Below are positions 1 to 8,695 of a stretch of DNA of 64,000 bases, piece by piece; the stretch's first letter is position 1; the number at the start of each line of letters is the position of its first letter. The notes below the pieces were generated by a model. The model searched no databases and was not told the DNA's origin. It saw nothing but the letters and a program-made list of their open reading frames with translations. The position numbers and the translations under genes are program-made. Source of the DNA: Mycolicibacter senuensis (GTDB taxonomy: Bacteria; Actinomycetota; Actinomycetes; Mycobacteriales; Mycobacteriaceae); contig NZ_LQPS01000036.1 of the NCBI RefSeq assembly GCF_002101885.1, forward strand, positions 1-64,000. The letters run 5' to 3'.

Positions 1-473
1 CAGCCCTCCAACCACGAGCCCCACACCGGCTGCCACAGCCCAGCATCCACCCGTTATAACGATGTTGTACCTGAGTAGTCGCTAAACATAACGGGCATAT
101 GCCACACCGTCAACCGCCGCCGGCAAACCCCACGCGGTCGCACCCCGGCCTGCTCGGCTCCGTTTGATCAGGCGAAGCCACTTCGCCCCCGCCAGGCCAA
201 CCCGGAAACTCGACACCGCCGCGCTGGAGCAAACAACTCCGCTGCTAACGGCGCTACATTCCGCCGCGCACAGTTAGCGAGCCCACGCCGCGCAGCCGCC
301 TGGCAGACAGCAACTAGCTACCACGCCCCTCGGAGGCGGCGCCGGGCGACTGAGCAACATCACCACGCCGTCACAGCCTCTTAGGTACCCTAAAGAATGT
401 TGCGGTTCGCCAGGACAGCCCGGAGCACGCGAGAACGACTCCGCTGACCATCGAATCTGCGAAGAATCCGCGG
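1..473. other. Non-coding upstream region with small inverted repeats
   Basis: No convincing gene is seen in the first 473 bases. The stretch holds an 8-bp perfect inverted repeat, CCCGTTAT at 50-57 and ATAACGGG at 88-95, whose left arm overlaps the 10-bp palindrome CGTTATAACG (52-61). The short symmetric site at 381-393 is listed separately. The rest looks featureless. In M. tuberculosis the gene beyond the TetR gene at this locus is Rv0654, which is not visible here. Confidence 0.5.
381..393. promoter_or_regulatory. Candidate TetR operator, inverted repeat
   Basis: TTAGG and CCTAA arms separated by TAC form a symmetric 13-bp site about 80-140 nt upstream of the TetR-family gene. Autoregulation by the neighbouring TetR protein is inferred from position and symmetry only. 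Confidence 0.35.
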
Positions 474-1196
474 ATGCGCCCGCTTATTTGCGAGCCAGGC
501 GCTGTATGGAAACATGGCACCGTGCCTACGCCACGCAACCGCAGCGGGCGCGAGAAATTCGTGAACACCGCCCTGGAGCTGCTCAACACTCACGGCCCGG
601 AGGCCCTGCAGGCCCGCAAGGTCGCCACGGCGGTCGGCACCTCGACGATGGGCGTGTACACCTACTTCGGCGGAATGCCCGGCCTGATCGCCGAGGTCGC
701 TCAAGAGGGCTGGCGTCGGTTCGACGCCGCGCTGACGTTACCGCCGACGGACGACCCGGTCGCTGACCTGTTCGCGATGAGTGCGGCCTACCGGCGCTTC
801 GCCGTCGGACACCCACACCTTTACCGACTGATGTTCGGCAGCACCAGCGCACACGGCATCAACGCGCCCTCCTACAACATGCTCACGATGTCGCCGGAGA
901 AGATCCTCAAGCATTACCCGAGTTTCGCGCACCCCATGACCGGTGCACACCGGGCGATAGCAGCTGGCCGGTTCGAGGGGTCGGCCGACGACCCGCTCAC
1001 GGTCATCTCCGTCGCAGCCCAGATGTGGACGCTGATCCATGGCTTCGTCATGCTCGAACTGGCCGGCTTTTTCGGTGACGACGGCAGCGCGGTCGACTTG
1101 GTGCTGGCCGTGATGACCACCCGCCTGGCGATCTCGCTCGGCGATCCCCCCGACCGGGTAGAGCAATCGCGGCAAGCGGCGCTGCAGCTGACCTGA
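474..1196 (+). CDS. TetR/AcrR-family transcriptional regulator
   Basis: Predicted one-component DNA-binding repressor of 240 residues. Residues about 25-80 carry the TetR helix-turn-helix (GTSTMGVYTYFGGMPGL) and the rest is the ligand-binding domain of the TetR_C/WHG type (RLMFGSTSAHG, WTLIHGFVMLELAG). The neighbours match M. tuberculosis, where Rv0653c (TetR family) lies tail to tail with rplL. The start is uncertain: the ATG at 474 lacks a clear ribosome-binding site, and a GTG at 522 would give VPTPRNRSGRE, a more typical N-terminus. The effector and targets cannot be read from the sequence. It converges on rplL with a shared terminator at 1239-1270. Confidence 0.85.
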   Translation: MRPLICEPGAVWKHGTVPTPRNRSGREKFVNTALELLNTHGPEALQARKVATAVGTSTMGVYTYFGGMPGLIAEVAQEGWRRFDAALTLPPTDDPVADLFAMSAAYRRFAVGHPHLYRLMFGSTSAHGINAPSYNMLTMSPEKILKHYPSFAHPMTGAHRAIAAGRFEGSADDPLTVISVAAQMWTLIHGFVMLELAGFFGDDGSAVDLVLAVMTTRLAISLGDPPDRVEQSRQAALQLT

Positions 1197-1238
1197 GCTC
1201 CCTCAGCCCGCAACCTCACCGCAGACCAGAGAAAGCCG

Positions 1239-1270
1239 AAACCCCCGGACCTCGCGGGTTCCGGGGGTTT
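1239..1270. terminator. Bidirectional intrinsic terminator
   Basis: A perfect 11-bp stem (AAACCCCCGGA at 1239-1249, TCCGGGGGTTT at 1260-1270) with a 10-nt loop lies between the convergent TetR gene and rplL. T-rich flanks occur on both strands, so it can end transcription from both sides. Confidence 0.85.
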
Positions 1271-1285
1271 GGGCTGTAGTGCGAG

Positions 1286-1675
<390 letters not shown>

Positions 1676-1731
1676 GATTTCGGTCCTTTCTGATTCCGGT
1701 TAAGGAAGTCGGGGTTGGGGGTTATGCCTGG

Positions 1732-2361
1732 TTATTCGGCAGCCTCGGCCGGAGCCTCGGCGGTGTCGGCGGGAGCCTCGGCGTCGGCCGGGGCCTCGGT
1801 CGCGGCGGGAGCCTCGGCAACCGGCGCCTCGGCGGCAGCGGGAGCGTCGGCGGGTTTCTTCTCCTGCAGCGCAGCGGCCAGCCGGGCCAGCTGCGAGGCC
1901 GGAGCGGCGAACAGGCCGGCCGCCTTGGACAGGTTGCCCTTCATGGCACCCGCCAGCTTGGCCAGCAGCACCTCGCGCGACTCCAGATCGGCGATGCGCT
2001 CCACCTCGGCCACGGTCAGCGCGTGGCCGTCCATGTAGCCGCCCTTGATGACCAGCGCCTTGTGGTCCTTGGCGAACTTCTTGATGGCCTTGGCGGCGTC
2101 GACCGGCTCGCCCCGGACGAACGCGATCGCGGTGGGCCCGGCGAACAGCTCGTCGAGGCCCTCGATGCCGGCCTCCGAAGCAGCCCGCTTGACCAGCGTG
2201 TTCTTCGCCACCGTGTAGGTGGCCGAGCCGGCGAGTGAGCGCCGCAGCTCCGCCAGGTGCGCCACGGTCAGACCGCGGTACTCGGTGATCACGGTGGCGG
2301 TCGAGTCGTTGAACTGCTCGACGATGTCCGCGACGGCGGCGGTCTTGTCAGCCCGCGCCAT
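1732..2361 (-). CDS. rplJ: 50S ribosomal protein L10
   Basis: L10 anchors the L7/L12 dimers at the base of the ribosomal stalk. Residues 1-165 match the family ([18 protein letters not shown], then [13 protein letters not shown]). The last roughly 45 residues are a low-complexity tail rich in Ala, Pro and Glu, with repeats of the type APAEAPAD; this is longer than in E. coli L10 but such tails occur in actinobacteria. It is first in the rplJ-rplL operon and is preceded by a leader of about 190 nt with a GC-rich hairpin, fitting autogenous control by L10-L12. Confidence 0.98.
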   Translation of the reverse strand: MARADKTAAVADIVEQFNDSTATVITEYRGLTVAHLAELRRSLAGSATYTVAKNTLVKRAASEAGIEGLDELFAGPTAIAFVRGEPVDAAKAIKKFAKDHKALVIKGGYMDGHALTVAEVERIADLESREVLLAKLAGAMKGNLSKAAGLFAAPASQLARLAAALQEKKPADAPAAAEAPVAEAPAATEAPADAEAPADTAEAPAEAAE

Positions 2362-2554
2362 GCATACCTCCTCGGGGTCGCTGTGGGTGTCCGTGCGATC
2401 CGCCTCGGAGACGACGAACGCCCCGACGCAGGAAGCGGTCGGGGCGTCACAAGTTCGTGCCGGCGGGCCGGTGCCTCGTCCTCCTGCGTGGGCCGCCGGG
2501 ATGTTCCCGGACCTTCAACCGATTGCTCGGTGACCGACGGTCTTCGGTGGATCG
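2362..2554 (-). promoter_or_regulatory. L10 leader (autoregulatory 5' UTR) with hairpin
   Basis: The space upstream of rplJ contains no gene but holds a perfect 10-bp stem (ACGCCCCGAC at 2418-2427, GTCGGGGCGT at 2438-2447) with a 10-nt loop, plus further GC-rich pairing potential. L10 leaders that bind the L10-L12 complex are known in many bacteria, including actinobacteria. The assignment here rests on position and the hairpin. Confidence 0.6.
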
Positions 2555-2560
2555 GCACAC

Positions 2561-2590
2561 ACCATAGCGCGATGGGTGGCGATCAGCCAA
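2561..2590 (-). promoter_or_regulatory. Promoter for rplJ-rplL
   Basis: On the minus strand, a -35 TTGGCT (2590-2585), an 18-bp spacer and a -10 TATGGT (2566-2561) predict transcription starting near 2554. Confidence 0.5.
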
Positions 2591-2605
2591 AACGGCCATC
2601 GCCGC

Positions 2606-3025
2606 CTATGCGCTCGCGACGACCAACAGGACGAGCACTGCACCCAGCAGCACCACCCGCACCCGATGCAGCCGGTCCCAGCGCTCGGCAAGCGGGCGCG
2701 GCACCTCGCCGGCGGCGATGCGGTTGTTGATCGGCACCAGCATCGTCACCGACATCAGTGCCACGACCGTCATCAGGGCCACCCCGGCCCCGATCAGCCA
2801 GCGCTGCGTGCCGGCGCCGAGGGCAGCGGCGATCACCAGTAGCGCCAGTGAGCCCAGGTACCAGAACGGCATCACTCGCCCGAGCAACCGGGCACTCGCG
2901 CTACGGGCGGCCTGAAACGCCTCATCGGGCAGGCGCCCGACGATCGGGTGGAAGAACGCCGCCACCGCGAACTCCGAGCCCACCAGGACACCGACCACCG
3001 CTACCGCCACGATTCCGAGCATCAT
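2606..3025 (-). CDS. DUF1772 (anthrone oxygenase-like) membrane protein
   Basis: A 139-residue integral membrane protein with about four hydrophobic segments and the DUF1772-type C-terminal signature (LVPINNRI, then WDRLHRVRVVLLGAVLVLL). The family is related to fungal anthrone oxygenases, but most bacterial members have no known substrate. The open frame extends upstream to a TTG that would overlap the operator. The ATG at 3025 is preferred because a CATAGT hexamer lies exactly 7 nt before it, suggesting a leaderless message. It is divergent from an HxlR regulator with 70 bp between starts, a common arrangement for regulator and regulated gene. Confidence 0.75.
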   Translation of the reverse strand: MMLGIVAVAVVGVLVGSEFAVAAFFHPIVGRLPDEAFQAARSASARLLGRVMPFWYLGSLALLVIAAALGAGTQRWLIGAGVALMTVVALMSVTMLVPINNRIAAGEVPRPLAERWDRLHRVRVVLLGAVLVLLVVASA

Positions 3026-3046
3026 CGCATCGACTATGGTAGTTAA

Positions 3047-3081
3047 ACTGACAAAAAACAAGGTACTGACAAATTAGTCAG
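3047..3081. promoter_or_regulatory. Candidate HxlR operator between divergent genes
   Basis: CTGAC (3066-3070) and GTCAG (3077-3081) form an inverted repeat with a 6-bp AT-rich spacer. A further direct copy, ACTGACAAA, at 3047-3055 lies 18 bp before the one at 3065. The sites lie between the DUF1772 and HxlR genes and overlap the expected DUF1772 promoter. Binding by the HxlR protein is inferred. Confidence 0.55.
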
Positions 3082-3095
3082 CATAGGAGACGCTG

Positions 3096-3419
3096 GTGGC
3101 GGTATCGAAGAAAGAAGTCGGCGAGTGCCCGATCGACGCCGCGCTGTCGGTCGTCGACGGCCGCTGGAAGGGCACCATCCTGTGGCGACTGACCGACGGG
3201 CCGATGCGCACCGCCGAGTTGCGGCGCAGCATTCCCGGCATCAGCGAGCGGATGCTCATCCGTCACCTGCACGAACTGGTGGACGACGGCATCATCGACC
3301 GTCACGACGCCGGCACCGTGCCGCCGTGCGTGCACTATTCGATCTCCGACTACGGCGCGACGCTGGCACCGGTGCTGCAGGCGCTCTGCGACTGGGGGCG
3401 CGCACATATGCAGCGTTGA
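3096..3419 (+). CDS. HxlR-family winged-helix regulator
   Basis: A 107-residue transcription factor of the HxlR type. It has the N-terminal Cys motif region (GECPIDAALSVVDGRWKG), the recognition helix (ELRRSIPGISERMLIRHLHE) and the wing (HYSISDYGATL). Length is normal. The GTG start at 3096 follows AGGAG at 3085-3089 with six bases between. HxlR proteins often sense electrophiles or redox stress through the conserved Cys near the N-terminus. Divergence from the DUF1772 gene and the shared symmetric sites make that gene its probable target. Confidence 0.9.
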   Translation: MAVSKKEVGECPIDAALSVVDGRWKGTILWRLTDGPMRTAELRRSIPGISERMLIRHLHELVDDGIIDRHDAGTVPPCVHYSISDYGATLAPVLQALCDWGRAHMQR

Positions 3420-3470
3420 CTCTGCGTCCACCAGGGTGCCCACTCGCACTTTTGCCTGGTACACGCAGGG

Positions 3471-4385
3471 TCAACGAAGGGCGGCCAACGCGGCCGCGCC
3501 CACCAGCCCGGCCTCGCCACCCAGTTCGGCGGGCACCACCTGCAGTCCGGTCAAAAAATCCAGCCGGGCGTACGCGGACAACGCCGCACGCAGCGGATCG
3601 AACAGCAGCGCACCGGATTTCGCGACTCCCCCACCGATCACCACCAGATTCAGGTCGCAGACCGCGGCCACCGAAGCGATCATTGCCGCCAGCGCGTCGG
3701 TGCCGCGCCGAAATGCGCGCAGCGCCACCGGATCGCCGGCCTCGGCGGCCGCACCGAGCGCCTTGGCGTCCGCGTCGGGCCCTGCCGGCGTCCACCCGTT
3801 GGCCAGCGCCCAGCGCACCATCGACGGCCCGGAGGAGACGGTCTCCACACAGCCGCGCCCGCCACACCGGCACGCTTCACCGCCCGGGTCGACGACGACG
3901 TGGCCGACGTGCCCGGCGTTGCCGGTGCGGCCGTGAAACGGCACGCCGTCGAGCACCAGGCCGCCGCCCACCCCGGTGGAGACCACCATGCCGAGCATGG
4001 AGCGCGTCCCCCGGCCTGCCCCGTGCCGGTGTTCGCCCAGCGCCATGCAGACCCCGTCGCCACCCAGGGCGACCGGTACGCCGGGCACCGCGGCGGCCAC
4101 CCGGTCGCGCAGCGCGAATCCGCGCCAGCCGGGAATGTTGATCGGGCTGACCGTGCCGGCGTTGACGTCGACGGGACCGGCGGAGCCGATCCCGACCGCA
4201 CGCACCCGTCCGCCGGCTTGCGCCAGGACGTCGTCGAGCAACTCGGCCACCACCGCCCAGACCACCTCGGCGTCCCGGTCGCCCCTGGTGGGCCGAACCG
4301 CGGTGTAAACGAGGGTTCCGTCGGCGTCGGCCAGGCCGGCCGCGATCTTGGTGCCGCCGACATCGAGGGCGAGCACGTCGGCCAT
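3471..4385 (-). CDS. ROK-family sugar kinase
   Basis: Predicted ATP-dependent hexose kinase of 304 residues. The phosphate-binding motif LALDVGGTKIAAG is at 5-17, the catalytic region is GGDGVCMALGE (Asp110 the likely base), and the ROK zinc site is GHVVVDPGG followed by CRCGGRGCVET (Cys172, Cys174, Cys179). The ATG at 4385 overlaps the mannosidase stop codon (TGATG), so the two are translationally coupled; an open frame further upstream is mannosidase sequence. Pairing with an alpha-mannosidase suggests phosphorylation of a released sugar, perhaps mannose, which is inference. The likely M. tuberculosis counterpart is Rv0650; fabD2 (Rv0649), which sits between the two genes there, is absent. 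Confidence 0.92.
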   Translation of the reverse strand: MADVLALDVGGTKIAAGLADADGTLVYTAVRPTRGDRDAEVVWAVVAELLDDVLAQAGGRVRAVGIGSAGPVDVNAGTVSPINIPGWRGFALRDRVAAAVPGVPVALGGDGVCMALGEHRHGAGRGTRSMLGMVVSTGVGGGLVLDGVPFHGRTGNAGHVGHVVVDPGGEACRCGGRGCVETVSSGPSMVRWALANGWTPAGPDADAKALGAAAEAGDPVALRAFRRGTDALAAMIASVAAVCDLNLVVIGGGVAKSGALLFDPLRAALSAYARLDFLTGLQVVPAELGGEAGLVGAAALAALR

Positions 4386-7300
4386 CAGTCGAGCCCGCCC
4401 GTGCCGGGCGCCGCCACCGCCAGCCGCACCGCCGGTGAGTACACCAGCGCGCCCGCCCCGCCGACCCGCACCAGCGCCCACCAGGTGCCGGGCGGTGCCC
4501 ATACCGGCGGGCTCAGCGTGAAGTCGAGTTCGATGCTGCCCCGGGCCGGCAGCTCCGCACCCACCGCGGCGGGTCCAGCCCACTCCCAGGTGCCCCAGGG
4601 GCTGATCAGATGCGCCTCGACGGCCAGATCGTGGTAGGCGTCGGTGCCGACCGTGACACGCAGTCGCGCGGATTGCCCCGCGCTCACCTCGACCGCGCCG
4701 GGCCCGTCGACGTACAACAGCCGGTCAGCGCCGGGATCGCCGACACGCACCACCGCGACGTCTTCGACCGGCTGGCGCCAGGACGGCGGAACGTCGCCGG
4801 TGAGGTCGAGGCGGGCACGGATCGGATAGAGCCCGGGCGCGGCGTCGGCCGGCACGGTCACCGCCAGCGGCCTGCAGACATGCTCGCCGGCGCCCAGCTG
4901 CACCGGATGCGCGGCCGGGGCTGCGTCCCAGCCGGCCGGGCACGCCAGCGTGACTGCGCCGGCCAGTTCGGCATCGACACTGTCGCTGGCCACGGTGAGA
5001 TCCAGGCTCAACCGCGCACCCGGGTCGGCGTCGAGCCGGTGTGGATGCAGCGCCGGGGTCACCGGCATGCCGCCCAGCGGTGCCGGCCCGCGGTTGTGCA
5101 GCCAGTAGCGGGCGTACAGCGGCTGGGCGGTCTCCGCATCGGGTGCCAACGGGCCGGCGACGCCTAGGCGTTCAACGTCGAGTCTGGCGGTGACGGTGGC
5201 GATCTCGTAGCCGTGCAGCTGCTGCGGGTCCGGGTGCTCGCGGGCCTGCTCCAGCAGGTCGGCGCGGCCCTGCACGGTCACCGCCCCCACGTCGCTGCGC
5301 AGCGTCACGGCGGCATCGGCGCCGCGGGTCTCCACCAGCCGCAGGGTGACGGTCTTGGGATCGATGGGTTGCGTGCTGCCGCGCGCCGTCGGGTTGCCGG
5401 CCGCCTTGAGCGCGCCCAGGCCGACACCGGCGGCGTCGATGCGCAACAACGAGCCGGTCACCGGCAGCGCCCCGGAGCCCTCGGCCACCGCACCGGCCAC
5501 CAGCGGGTCGGCGAACTCCGCGCTGCGCGCCGGGATGCCGGCTTGACGCCAGTCGCCGTCACCGGCCACCAGGGCGTAGTCGAAGGTGTGCGTCCAGTGC
5601 ATCAGCTGGAAGGCGCTGCCGTCGGGTGCGGTGCGGCGCGGATCGTCGGTCCAGGCCGCCGACGGCCAGCTGGTGCACGACCGCAACAGCGCGGTGTGCA
5701 GCGTGCCGGCGGTGTCGACGGCGAAGCTGGGCACGCCGCGGTTGATCAGCGCGACGCTGCGCACCTCGAACGGCTCCAGGTCAGCGCGGGCGGTCTGTGC
5801 CACGGTGATCTCGTTGTCGGCCAGGTCGTCAGTCACCCGGGCGATCTCGGCCACCGAAGTCTCGTCGTCGCGGCCGGCGATCACCAGCACCGGCAGGGCG
5901 CGCGGGCCGCTCAAGTCGGCGCCGGGCACCCACACCTCGGCGAGCGGTTTCGCCGCGGGCACCCAGACCCGGGCCCGGCCGTGCCGCTCGAGCTGACGGT
6001 CCAGCTCGGCGGTGTAGGCCGGATCGGCGGCATCCAGCACCGCCCGGGTGAAGGCGTTGCGGTCCGGCCCACCGAGCGTGATCCGGACGTCGGGCAGGTT
6101 GGAGTCGACGTCGAGGTTGCCGTAGCGGGGCCCGCCGGCCGCCGAGCAACTGGCGGTGACACCGGCGCGCACCAACGCCACCATCAGATCCCGCGGTGCC
6201 GCAACGCCGTCCGGGGTGACGATCTCGGCCACCGAGACCGCCCGGCTGCCGTCGCCGACCCGGATCCGGGCCGTCGCCGACAGCCCGAACCAGCGGTTGG
6301 CCGGGGTGTCGAGGGTCCGCGGGAACTGCGCGGTGTCCACCGAGCGTCCGCTGGGCTCGTGCAGCAGCGCGAAGCCGCGGCCGATCACGGCGTCGGCCAC
6401 CTCGGCGACCGGCAGCGCACCGGGCACCGGGCACGGCCAGCGCAGCCGCAGCAGGTGATCGGCGCCGGTGAACTCGTCGACGGTGGTGGAGCAGTCCACC
6501 CGGTCCACGCCGTGCCACAGCGTCAGGGTCTGGGTGTAGGCCAGCACGCCCCGGATCCGCCCGCAGATCACCAGCCGCTCCCCCAGCGGCCCCCGGTAGG
6601 CCTGCACGGTGACGTCGGTGGCCACCGCCGAGGTGAACAGGTTACCGCTGGGCACCAGATGCCACGGGCCCTCACCGGACTGCGGATGTTTCGGGTATTC
6701 GTCGTAGACGGCCAGCTGGTTGCCCAGCCCGCCCTCGATGATCATTTCGCGCCCGTCGCAGCGCCATGAGGTGATGCCGCCGCCGCGGTCGGGATCGGCG
6801 GTCAGCCGGTGGTGCTCGTTGGAGATCCGGGTGCCGGGTATCGGCGCCCAGCCCTGTGGTTCGGGCGCCGGTGCCAGCCGGTAGGACCGCCAGCCCAGCG
6901 ACGGCACGTCGCGGGCCAGCCAGCTCACCGACCGTCCACCGTGCTCGACGTGGGCGGGCAACTCGGTGCCGTCGGAATCGAACACCCGCACCCCGGCCGC
7001 CGGCGGCGGGTCCAGGCGCACGGTGACCACATCGGTGCGGTCGGCGGCCACCGGATTCCACACCACGGTGGTCTGGCCGCCCCCGGAACCGGCGTCGACC
7101 AACCCGGATAGCACCGCCAGCGCGGCGTCGCGGGCATCGGCGCCCAGCTGCCAGGCGTCGCGCCAACCGGTCAGCAGGTCCAGGTACACCTGGTCGGCCT
7201 CCGACCCGGTGATCGCGTCGTGGTGGGCGCCGTAGCACAGTTGCGCCCACGCCTTGGCCAGCGCCGCCTCCGGGTAGTCGGTCCCGGTCAGCGCCGAGGC

Positions 7301-8560
7301 GAACACCCCGAAGCTCTCCGCGGCCAGCAGCGCCCGCTCGGCCGCGCGGTTGGCCTGCTTGGTGTCGATATAGGAGACGTGGCAGCCGGTGTAGATCGGG
7401 TTCATGTCCCGGGTCTGCGGGGACGGGTTCTCGCCTCGCTCGGCCAGTTCGGCCCGCACTGCGGCGAAGAACTCGCGCGGCAGCCCGCAGACGAACTGCG
7501 GCCAGGTGTAGCGGGCGTTCCAGTCCCGGTGAATCTGCACCGCCCAGCGGTTCGGCGGGGTGAAGTCGGTGCCCACCGGCAGTAGCACATTGCGGGTGGC
7601 GGCGACCTTCTTCATCTCGACGAACAGCTGGTACACCTCGTCCTCGGCGTCGGCCAGCGTCTCCCGCGCGTCCATCCACCAGCCGGCGGCGTAGTGGGCC
7701 GGCATGTAGTGGGTCAGCAGGCCACCTCCCGACGGCGAGATCCATTCGAACTCGGATGCGAACTGCATCCGGCGCGGATCACCCCCGCCGGCCATCGGCC
7801 CCCACTGGTGAAACGGCCCGCGCGCCCACGCACTGGAGGTCAGCCCGGCGTCGGCGACCATCCCGGGGAACTGCGGGTCGTGGCCGAACACGTCGAGCTG
7901 CCAGGCCGTCGCCGGGGCGGCGCCCATGATGTCGCGCTGAAAACCCATGCCCGCCACCAGATTCCGGATCGTCGTCTCGGCGTCGGTGAGGTTGGTCGAC
8001 GGCTCGTTGTAGCTGCCGCCCATCACCTCGACGCGGCCCTGGGCCAGCAACCGGCGCAGTTCGGCGCGGTCGGCCGGGTGGGTGTCCCAGTACGGCTTGA
8101 GGTAGTCGACCTCGGCCATGACGAACTTGTACTCGGGGTGCTCGCGCGCCCAGTCCAGGTGGCTGCGCACCAGGTTGATCCCGTTGGTCTGGCGGCACGC
8201 GCCCAGCGGATGCTCGGTCCACGCGCTGGTGTAGTTGGCCTGGGTGTTCCACCACACCGGGTCGTAGTGGAAGTGCCCGACCAGGAACATCGTCCAGCCA
8301 GGCTCGGCCACGGTGAAGGTGAAACCGGCGCCGTTGACCTGGGCGGCCCGGCGTTGACCCGGCACCGGGTCGTCGACGCTCACCGGCACCTCGACGACAC
8401 CGCTTCCGGGCCCGGCCACGGCCTCCCCTGCCAGCCGGTCGCCGTCGATACGCAGCGGTGTCGCCACCTCGGCGTCGCGGTATTCGACCCGGACGAGCTG
8501 CACGGGCGCGTCGGCCGGCCCGACGAACTTCTCGGTCGATTCGGCGGAGATCACCTGCAT
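4385..8560 (-). CDS. Alpha-mannosidase, glycoside hydrolase family 38
   Basis: A large (1,391-residue) GH38 enzyme that hydrolyses alpha-mannosides. The zinc site HFHYDPVWWN is at about 96-105, the nucleophile motif AWQLDVFGHD has Asp223, and a third metal motif GAHHDAITGSE lies near residue 460; beta-rich mannosidase domains fill the rest. No signal peptide is seen, so a cytosolic role in recycling mannosylated material is likely. The counterpart is Rv0648, which I recall as about 1,200 residues, so this protein seems longer, with extra N- and C-terminal domains. The ATG at 8560 sits 6 nt after a TAGGTT hexamer. The downstream ROK kinase is coupled. Confidence 0.93.
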   Translation of the reverse strand: MQVISAESTEKFVGPADAPVQLVRVEYRDAEVATPLRIDGDRLAGEAVAGPGSGVVEVPVSVDDPVPGQRRAAQVNGAGFTFTVAEPGWTMFLVGHFHYDPVWWNTQANYTSAWTEHPLGACRQTNGINLVRSHLDWAREHPEYKFVMAEVDYLKPYWDTHPADRAELRRLLAQGRVEVMGGSYNEPSTNLTDAETTIRNLVAGMGFQRDIMGAAPATAWQLDVFGHDPQFPGMVADAGLTSSAWARGPFHQWGPMAGGGDPRRMQFASEFEWISPSGGGLLTHYMPAHYAAGWWMDARETLADAEDEVYQLFVEMKKVAATRNVLLPVGTDFTPPNRWAVQIHRDWNARYTWPQFVCGLPREFFAAVRAELAERGENPSPQTRDMNPIYTGCHVSYIDTKQANRAAERALLAAESFGVFASALTGTDYPEAALAKAWAQLCYGAHHDAITGSEADQVYLDLLTGWRDAWQLGADARDAALAVLSGLVDAGSGGGQTTVVWNPVAADRTDVVTVRLDPPPAAGVRVFDSDGTELPAHVEHGGRSVSWLARDVPSLGWRSYRLAPAPEPQGWAPIPGTRISNEHHRLTADPDRGGGITSWRCDGREMIIEGGLGNQLAVYDEYPKHPQSGEGPWHLVPSGNLFTSAVATDVTVQAYRGPLGERLVICGRIRGVLAYTQTLTLWHGVDRVDCSTTVDEFTGADHLLRLRWPCPVPGALPVAEVADAVIGRGFALLHEPSGRSVDTAQFPRTLDTPANRWFGLSATARIRVGDGSRAVSVAEIVTPDGVAAPRDLMVALVRAGVTASCSAAGGPRYGNLDVDSNLPDVRITLGGPDRNAFTRAVLDAADPAYTAELDRQLERHGRARVWVPAAKPLAEVWVPGADLSGPRALPVLVIAGRDDETSVAEIARVTDDLADNEITVAQTARADLEPFEVRSVALINRGVPSFAVDTAGTLHTALLRSCTSWPSAAWTDDPRRTAPDGSAFQLMHWTHTFDYALVAGDGDWRQAGIPARSAEFADPLVAGAVAEGSGALPVTGSLLRIDAAGVGLGALKAAGNPTARGSTQPIDPKTVTLRLVETRGADAAVTLRSDVGAVTVQGRADLLEQAREHPDPQQLHGYEIATVTARLDVERLGVAGPLAPDAETAQPLYARYWLHNRGPAPLGGMPVTPALHPHRLDADPGARLSLDLTVASDSVDAELAGAVTLACPAGWDAAPAAHPVQLGAGEHVCRPLAVTVPADAAPGLYPIRARLDLTGDVPPSWRQPVEDVAVVRVGDPGADRLLYVDGPGAVEVSAGQSARLRVTVGTDAYHDLAVEAHLISPWGTWEWAGPAAVGAELPARGSIELDFTLSPPVWAPPGTWWALVRVGGAGALVYSPAVRLAVAAPGTGGLD

Positions 8561-8566
8561 GGCACA

Positions 8567-8572
8567 AACCTA
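8567..8572 (-). promoter_or_regulatory. -10 element, leaderless mannosidase operon
   Basis: TAGGTT on the minus strand lies 6 nt before the mannosidase ATG, consistent with transcription starting at the A of the start codon. Confidence 0.5.
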
Positions 8573-8695
8573 CGGATGTGCGCCGACCGCATGGCTCCTT
8601 TCGGCGACGGGGCATGACCTGCCGGCACCGCCGTGGGGACCGGCCGGCCAGGCATTGCCAGACAACTTCCGGCTTTGATTTGGCAGACTGCAGCA

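Noticed and set aside
5213..6769. 518-codon plus-strand frame inside the mannosidase gene
   Set aside because: Antisense shadow of a gene with clear GH38 motifs; no protein-like composition.
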